NCBI GenBank assembly: GCA_016934735.1
Contig: JAFGSG010000071.1
Coordinates: 27,369 to 91,368 of the forward strand
DNA length: 64,000 bases
DNA from: Spirochaetota bacterium
GTDB taxonomy: Bacteria; Spirochaetota; UBA4802; JAFGDQ01
Reading direction: 5' to 3'
A program made the translations under genes and the position numbers. Each line of letters begins with the position of its first letter. The first letter of the stretch is position 1. Positions 58,013-64,000 of the stretch are shown here, one piece after another. Below the pieces are notes generated by a model that saw nothing but the letters and a program-made list of their open reading frames with translations, had not been told where the DNA came from and made no database searches.

Positions 58013-58267
58013 TCATGTCCGTTTTTTTATCATTTCCTCAATGTAATCGCAAATCTGATTTATTGTACGAATTTCAAGGGTTTGTTTTTTCTCCTCCTGT
58101 GTGAGCGGCGTACCTATCATTTTTTCCATATGTTCAAGCAGTGCTATCGCGTCAATGCTGTCGAATTCATATTTTTCCTTTAAATTATCATCCAGACCCG
58201 GATCATTTATTTCAAATTCTTCTTTAAAAATATTTAATATTTCCTTTATTATTGATTCTCGCGTCAT
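58013..58267 (-). CDS. Acyl carrier protein-like
   Basis: 84 aa acidic; EKYEFDSIDAIALLEHMEKMIGTPLTQEE, with DSI at the phosphopantetheine Ser. Confidence 0.82.
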   Translation of the reverse strand: MTRESIIKEILNIFKEEFEINDPGLDDNLKEKYEFDSIDAIALLEHMEKMIGTPLTQEEKKQTLEIRTINQICDYIEEMIKKRT

Positions 58268-58439
58268 TTAAAATATCCTTTAATTGTTGAGTATTGGGTT
58301 TGCTGCAAATTAAATATACCATCTCTTACGGAGGCGTTCATATAATTACCGAAGGTTAAATCCTGTGGCAATCGGGTAATTTTACCTTACAAACTCTCTG
58401 ACATGATAGACAGAGTTTTTTATATCAGTTCAACTTAAA

Positions 58440-59060
58440 TTATTTAATCAGATAAGCGTCGTAAACAACAGCATTTGGCAGGCGCATTGCAAAACCGATT
58501 GCCATCGACTTGTTCAGCCAGTCATATTTTTTCGCACTTGTTTCGAACTGCATATAAATTCTAAAAAAATACAGGCTTGGGTCTACGACTTCGCCTTTGG
58601 CCATTCTTTCCAGAACTTCCGTATTGCCGTAGCGGTATCCCCTTGTCTGCAGATAGACTAATGCTTCGTCATCAGTCTTGAGCAAATAGCGCGTATCAAT
58701 AATCGCTAAATTATCCTTTCTGATTATTTGCCAGTCAGCACCATTGTTCTGTATTGTGCCCTTAAAGTCCGGGCCCTCAAATTTTCCGCCTGTAATCGGA
58801 ATGATCTTTCGTGTGCCGAGATCGGAAGTCTGTCCAAGATCCCATACCGGAGCGATTAAATCAACAGACCATCGTCCCAGAAATTCAAGCTTGGGTTTCG
58901 GAGGCTCAAAGCCTTTAGTATCCGCTGTGTTTGTTTCTTCCTTTTTCATTGATGGAGATGAAATTATACCAAATACTATCATTGATAATAATAACCCGAT
59001 AATCATGCTCCAGTATTCCATACCTTTTCTCCCTGAAAGTATATAATAGAGTTGTTGCAT
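58440..59060 (-). CDS. Hypothetical single-TM protein
   Basis: Long open frame, N-terminal TM EYWSMIIGLLLSMIVFGII, globular remainder; family not recognised. The internal Met (MEYWSM) may be the true start. Confidence 0.55.
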   Translation of the reverse strand: MQQLYYILSGRKGMEYWSMIIGLLLSMIVFGIISSPSMKKEETNTADTKGFEPPKPKLEFLGRWSVDLIAPVWDLGQTSDLGTRKIIPITGGKFEGPDFKGTIQNNGADWQIIRKDNLAIIDTRYLLKTDDEALVYLQTRGYRYGNTEVLERMAKGEVVDPSLYFFRIYMQFETSAKKYDWLNKSMAIGFAMRLPNAVVYDAYLIK

Positions 59061-59089
59061 AACTCAATATAACATATGAGAAGTCCGGA

Positions 59090-59128
59090 GAAATTCCCTC
59101 CCCCGCCTGCGGCGGGGGAGGGAATTTC
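59090..59128. repeat. GC-rich perfect inverted repeat (hairpin)
   Basis: gaaattccctcccccgc - ctgcg - gcgggggagggaatttc, 17-bp perfect arms in an otherwise AT-rich spacer. Confidence 0.8.
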
Positions 59129-59579
59129 CCATTATTTCTTAGTTTTGCAACAAGTCTAATGATAATTGATAACATTTATAAATATGAAGGAAGACAAAGT
59201 CAATTAAACTTTTATAAGCAGTAAATTATATATATTTTTAAGATGGCCTCACAAATTCAAAGAAAAAATATAAACATATTATATATTTTGTACTTGCAAA
59301 TTTTATAGATATTTGTTTTACATGTGTCTGTTTTTATTATTTTGTACATTATTGGATTATTTGTAACTGTTATAAAAATGCAGATCCATTTTTACACAGC
59401 TGCAATTTTTTCCCCAATATTATTATTCGATGAAAATGAATATTTATTACTGCTTGTTAATGGTATAAAGTAGTATAAAATCCTGTTAAAAAAGCCGAGT
59501 TATTATATTAGCGAGTCTAATTTTTTATATTTTTTAAAGATCTCAATGAAATATATAGTGTTTTAAATCCGGGAAAACA

Positions 59580-59711
59580 ATGAGTATGGAATTACAGCAA
59601 AGAGCGGAAAGAATAACAAAAGAACTTAAAGAAGCTCTGATCCCGCTGCGCGATGAAATACGAAAGCTGAAAGAAAATAATTACCCTAATAACAGTAATA
59701 TAGCCAAATAA
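59580..59711 (+). CDS. Possible small coiled-coil protein (43 aa)
   Basis: MSMELQQRAERITKELKEALIPLRDEIRKLKENNYPNNSNIAK; no strong RBS. Confidence 0.35.
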   Translation: MSMELQQRAERITKELKEALIPLRDEIRKLKENNYPNNSNIAK

Positions 59712-59882
59712 GCACATCTTTTTATAAAGATATTGATAAATACATCCATCAATTTTTGAGAAACTGAATTTTGGAAAGCCTCTTTTATAGCTCTTTTTAG
59801 ATTGTTCAGGTTTTGTTTCCGCTAGTTGGGCGGGGTGGATTGATAATGATGTAATGAAATAATTGAAACTTGAGGTATTTAC

Positions 59883-60491
59883 ATGCTGACAAAAGGCCAC
59901 AGAAGAAAACAGCAGATCATTGATACAGCAAAGGATATGTTCATTAAATACGGTTTTCAGAGCACGCATATCGGTAAGGTATGCGACGAACTGAGAATTG
60001 CCCGCGGAACCGTATATCAGTACTTCGGAAACAAGCGTGAAATATTATACGCCATTCTTGATTCAGCAGAAGAAAGTATTGATGATATACTTGATCCTGA
60101 CGATATAAAGGATTTTTTAAAAAACAATAATTCCCAGAAAAGTCTTTTAACCTATATTAACGAAAAGATAGCATCAACAATTGATATTATTATAAACGAG
60201 CCTATAATCCTGAAACTGATATTCAAAGATATCGTAGGTATTGATGAAGGTGTTTTTAAAAGAATTAACGAATTCATTGAATATATTGTTAAAGCAATAG
60301 TGGTTTATATTGATGAAATAATAAAAAAGGGATTTTTCAAAAAGGGAATCAATCCGGAAGATACGGCTCAGATAATACTGGGCGGTATATTATTTATGGT
60401 GAATAATTATAATAATAAACAATATGCTAAACTGGAAAAGAATGCTGTTGAAACACTGATAGATAATTGCTTTAAAGGCGTATTGAAATAA
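59883..60491 (+). CDS. TetR/AcrR family transcriptional regulator
   Basis: RRKQQIIDTAKDMFIKYGFQSTHIGKVCDELRIARGTVYQYFGNKREILYAILD; TetR HTH. Confidence 0.93.
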   Translation: MLTKGHRRKQQIIDTAKDMFIKYGFQSTHIGKVCDELRIARGTVYQYFGNKREILYAILDSAEESIDDILDPDDIKDFLKNNNSQKSLLTYINEKIASTIDIIINEPIILKLIFKDIVGIDEGVFKRINEFIEYIVKAIVVYIDEIIKKGFFKKGINPEDTAQIILGGILFMVNNYNNKQYAKLEKNAVETLIDNCFKGVLK

Positions 60492-60496
60492 ACTGA

Positions 60497-61807
60497 ATGG
60501 GAGTTAAAAAATACTTACTTTATTTTATTTTTATTTTTTGTGCTGCTGCGAGCCTCAGGGCTGAAGAGAAAAAGAACAAAGAAATAATAAACCAGCTTTT
60601 AAGCGGCAATGAATTAAAAGTAAACAATGCTTTAGAAATTATATCCGCAAACAGATCTCCGGAATTGCTGCCTCTGATTTCATTAGCTATAATATCGGAT
60701 GAAAAAAGCGCTAATAAAGCAGCCGCGATTAAAGCATTAAAATATTATCCTCACAGGCAGGCAGCTTCTTACTGCATAGAAATAATTAAAAACACAAATT
60801 CATTCATCATCAGGAAAGAAATTATTGATTATCTTGCGGGTTCAACCGATAGGCAGGCGGTTCCCGCGATTATAAATGAACTAGGCAGCCCTTTTTTTGC
60901 TGTAAGGGAAAGCGCTATTCTTGCGCTGAAAAAAATAGGCGATGACAGAATGTTCCCTTACATTCTGAACATGATGGAGAACCGGAATCCTGTTTTTAAA
61001 GTATATGCTCTTAAGGCTATTTATCATCTTTATGACTTAAGGTTTTATGATCATTTGATAAAAATGCTTAAAGACGAGAACAAGTCAATAAGATATTATG
61101 TCTTTAAATGTATTGAAGCAAACAACCTTAAATCCGCCCTGCCGAATATCAGGAATTTAGCTCTTAACGACAGCAGCTGGGAAGTGAGAGTTAAAGCTAT
61201 TCAAATACTTGAGAGTTTTCTGGATAGAAAATCGCAGTATGTCCTGCTTACATGCCTGAGAGACGCTGAGAGAGAGGTCAGATATTATTCATCAAAGGCT
61301 TTAAACAAGTTAAAATTTGCTGGATCTGCTGTGCCTGTTTCTGCTGCTCTTTATTCCGAACCGGATGATGAGATAAAAGAAATATTGATGAATACTTTGA
61401 TTGCGTTGAATAACGGGGGCGGTTTTAAGGGGCTAAAAAATGTTTTATTAAAAGATGATAATTACAGGATGAGAATTTTATCTTCTTATGCTCTTGGGCG
61501 GATAAAGCATAAATGGTCTTCGTTGATATTGCTTGAAGCGAAAAATGATGCATCAAAGGAAGTAAGAGCCGAGATCTGCAATTCGCTGGGATTTTATAAC
61601 GATAAAAAAATAATAAACGAATTGCTTGATGTTGTTAATAATGAACCCGAAGCTTATGTAAGATCCGCAGCGCTGTTCTCTTTAAAAAGAATGGGATCAC
61701 GGCAGGCGGTTCTGCCTTTGTTTGACAGATTTACAGCAGAGAATGATCCGGTTGTCAAAGAGCAGATCAGGTTTGTTCTGAGAGGTCTTATCAAAGAAGC
61801 AAAGTAA
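60497..61807 (+). CDS. HEAT-repeat domain protein with signal peptide
   Basis: Signal peptide LLYFIFIFCAAASLRAEEK; repeated VRESAILALKKIGDDRMFPYIL-type HEAT units. Confidence 0.82.
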   Translation: MGVKKYLLYFIFIFCAAASLRAEEKKNKEIINQLLSGNELKVNNALEIISANRSPELLPLISLAIISDEKSANKAAAIKALKYYPHRQAASYCIEIIKNTNSFIIRKEIIDYLAGSTDRQAVPAIINELGSPFFAVRESAILALKKIGDDRMFPYILNMMENRNPVFKVYALKAIYHLYDLRFYDHLIKMLKDENKSIRYYVFKCIEANNLKSALPNIRNLALNDSSWEVRVKAIQILESFLDRKSQYVLLTCLRDAEREVRYYSSKALNKLKFAGSAVPVSAALYSEPDDEIKEILMNTLIALNNGGGFKGLKNVLLKDDNYRMRILSSYALGRIKHKWSSLILLEAKNDASKEVRAEICNSLGFYNDKKIINELLDVVNNEPEAYVRSAALFSLKRMGSRQAVLPLFDRFTAENDPVVKEQIRFVLRGLIKEAK

Positions 61808-61816
61808 AGGAAATAA

Positions 61817-63463
61817 ATGAAAATTGCAGTAGCGCAAATAAATCCGACTGTAGGCGACATCGGTGGAAATAAAAAAAAGATATTATCTTACATGCTTGAG
61901 GCGGAAAAACAGGGTGCTGAACTTGTGGTCTTTCCTGAAATGGCGCTGATTGGTTATCCTCCTATGGACCTGTTGCTGAACAAAAAATTAATCCGGGATA
62001 ACATTGATGCTCTTAATGAAATTGCCGGTAAAAGTAAGGATATTGCAGTTGTCTGCGGTTACGTGGAATACGATAATGATAATCCGCCAATGCTTTACAA
62101 CGCAGCAGCATTTATGCACTGCGGGAGTATAATTTCAAAGCATTATAAAACTCTTCTCCCGACCTATGATGTATTTGATGAAAGCCGTTATTTCTCACCC
62201 GCAAAAAAACAGGAACCTGTTAAGTTAAAGGATAAGCTGTTAGGCATTACTATATGCGAAGATATCTGGAACGATGAATATGATTCTGCCGGCCAGCTTG
62301 TAATCGGAAGAAAATATGAAGTTGATCCTGTCGCAATTTTAGCAGGCAGAAAAATTGACCTAATGATAAACATTTCCGCTTCTCCCTACGTAAAGGGCAA
62401 AAACGAATTGAAGTGGAAGATGATATCAAAGATCGCGGAGAAGCATTCACTTCCTATAATTTATGTAAATCAGGTCGGAGGCAATGACAGCCTCATATTT
62501 GACGGGAACAGCTTCTTTGTCAACGGCAAAGGAGAATTTAAAGCAGTTGCCGGAGGATTTAAAGAAGACCTGGTAATTATTGATATTACCGGCAGCAATA
62601 AAGCAATTAATCCTGTAGAGGACGGTATTGAGGACATTAGAAAAGCGCTTGTACTGGGCATCAAAGATTATTTTTCCAAATGCGGATTTAAAAGCGCTGT
62701 GCTCGGATTAAGCGGCGGAATTGATTCAGCTCTCACAGCCGCTCTTGCAGTACAGGCCCTGGGAGAAGATAAAGTGACCGGCATTACAATGCCTTCTGTG
62801 TATTCTTCCAAAGGAAGCGTGGATGATTCCCTGAGGCTTGCAAGGAACCTGGGCATAAGAATTGAAGAGCTCGCAATCAAAGATATATTTGAATCTTATA
62901 ATAATCTTTTTTCAGATTTATTCAAAGGCCTGCAGCGCGATGTTACGGAAGAGAATCTTCAGGCAAGGATAAGAAGCAATATCCTGATGGCTTTCAGCAA
63001 TAAATTCGGCAGCCTTTTACTTACAACCGGAAATAAATCCGAGCTGGCAATGGGATACTGTACTTTATACGGCGATATGGCAGGCGGTCTTGCAGTGATT
63101 TCCGATCTGCCAAAGACCATGGTTTATGAGCTTGCAGGGCACATCAACAGAGAAAGGGAGATAATACCTCCTGATACAATAACAAAAGCGCCCTCAGCTG
63201 AACTCCGTGAAAATCAGAAAGATCAGGATACTTTGCCGCCGTACGAGATCCTTGACCGCATTCTTGAAAGCTATATAGAAAAGCAAATGTCCGCAGATGA
63301 GATTATAGCTCAGGGTTTTGATGCGCGCATTGTAAAGGAGGTGCTGGCAACCGTAAACAGAAGCGAGTATAAGAGGAGACAGGCAGCGCCTGGCCTCAAG
63401 GTCACTAGCAAGGCATTCGGTACAGGCCGCAGGCTCCCTATAGCGCAGCGTTTTGTGCCCTGA
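61817..63463 (+). CDS. nadE: Glutamine-dependent NAD+ synthase
   Basis: Nitrilase domain MKIAVAQINPTVGDIGGNKKK...LGITICEDIWND; synthase AVLGLSGGIDSALTAALAVQALG...TTGNKSELAMGYCTLYGDMAGG. Confidence 0.95.
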   Translation: MKIAVAQINPTVGDIGGNKKKILSYMLEAEKQGAELVVFPEMALIGYPPMDLLLNKKLIRDNIDALNEIAGKSKDIAVVCGYVEYDNDNPPMLYNAAAFMHCGSIISKHYKTLLPTYDVFDESRYFSPAKKQEPVKLKDKLLGITICEDIWNDEYDSAGQLVIGRKYEVDPVAILAGRKIDLMINISASPYVKGKNELKWKMISKIAEKHSLPIIYVNQVGGNDSLIFDGNSFFVNGKGEFKAVAGGFKEDLVIIDITGSNKAINPVEDGIEDIRKALVLGIKDYFSKCGFKSAVLGLSGGIDSALTAALAVQALGEDKVTGITMPSVYSSKGSVDDSLRLARNLGIRIEELAIKDIFESYNNLFSDLFKGLQRDVTEENLQARIRSNILMAFSNKFGSLLLTTGNKSELAMGYCTLYGDMAGGLAVISDLPKTMVYELAGHINREREIIPPDTITKAPSAELRENQKDQDTLPPYEILDRILESYIEKQMSADEIIAQGFDARIVKEVLATVNRSEYKRRQAAPGLKVTSKAFGTGRRLPIAQRFVP

Positions 63464-63613
63464 TCCTTCTAAATATTTACGAATCCCGGATTTATTATGA
63501 AAAAAAATAGTTTCTTCGGAATAGATATTATCCAGTCAGGTTATGGACGGCGATATTTGACACCTGCTGAAATAGGCTCTAAATGCATTATGCTTTTGAA
63601 GGAGTAAAAATAA

Positions 63614-64000
63614 GTGACAGTTATATTGTTTATTCTGGGCGTGCTTTTATTAGTGGGAGGAGGAGAACTATTAGTACGCGGGGCATCACGGCTTGCCGTA
63701 TCATTAGGCGTTTCTCCGCTTATTGTCGGGCTTACCATTGTTGCTTTCTGCACCAGTGCTCCGGAACTGGCTGTTACCCTTCAGGCGGTCTATGCCGGGA
63801 CAGCAGATATTGCGCTGGGAAATGTAATTGGAAGCAATATTTCAAATACCCTGTTAATTCTTGGTCTAAGTGCCGCGATTATACCATTGATTGTCTCGCA
63901 AAAATTACTGCGGGTAGATGTGCCCTTGATGATTGGTATAACTATACTCTTGTACGTGTTCGGATTGGATGGGCGAATCAGCCGTCCTGAAGGTTTCCTG
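63614..64000 (+). CDS. Calcium/sodium antiporter (CaCA family), truncated by window end
   Basis: GTG start after GGAG; VTVILFILGVLLLVGGGELLVRGASRLAVSLGVSPLIVGLTIVAFCTSAPELAVTLQAVYAGTADIALGNVIGSNISNTLLILG; alpha-repeat motif. Confidence 0.88.
   Translation, partial: MTVILFILGVLLLVGGGELLVRGASRLAVSLGVSPLIVGLTIVAFCTSAPELAVTLQAVYAGTADIALGNVIGSNISNTLLILGLSAAIIPLIVSQKLLRVDVPLMIGITILLYVFGLDGRISRPEGFL

Noticed and set aside
1-64000. CRISPR arrays, prophage, integrases or transposases
   Set aside because: No regularly spaced direct repeats and no recognisable recombinase, capsid or transposase motifs in any listed ORF.

Overview
The window is a chromosomal segment, probably from an anaerobic or microaerophilic diderm bacterium (lpxB, outer-membrane-like proteins). 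It is gene-dense and contains about 50 supportable CDSs and two tRNAs (Lys-UUU, Glu-UUC). I found no rRNA, CRISPR array or recognisable transposon. The accessory content is mostly redox machinery. (i) At 5.4-12.1 kb there is an [FeFe]-hydrogenase locus: a GltD-HydA-thioredoxin-like-[2Fe-2S] fusion, a free thioredoxin-like ferredoxin, a PAS-containing sensory-type [FeFe] hydrogenase and a SpoIIE/PP2C-type phosphatase. (ii) At 14.3-22.7 kb there is an hdrC-hdrB-hdrA-mvhD-metV-metF cluster. Its 1490-aa HdrA appears to contain an inserted GltD/NfnB-like module plus a second HdrA unit. (iii) At 42.8-46.6 kb there is an FdnG/FdnH-like formate-dehydrogenase pair in which the catalytic Sec/Cys position reads as serine. 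Other genes include a fused permease-ATPase ABC transporter, cydAB, leuS, ade, myo-inositol-phosphate synthase, nadE, HEAT-repeat proteins and a response regulator with a C-terminal transmembrane helix. Two loci look degraded: an internally deleted flavodoxin/ferredoxin (EFR1-like) gene and a histidine-kinase fragment. All family calls come from reading the translations; no database search was run.
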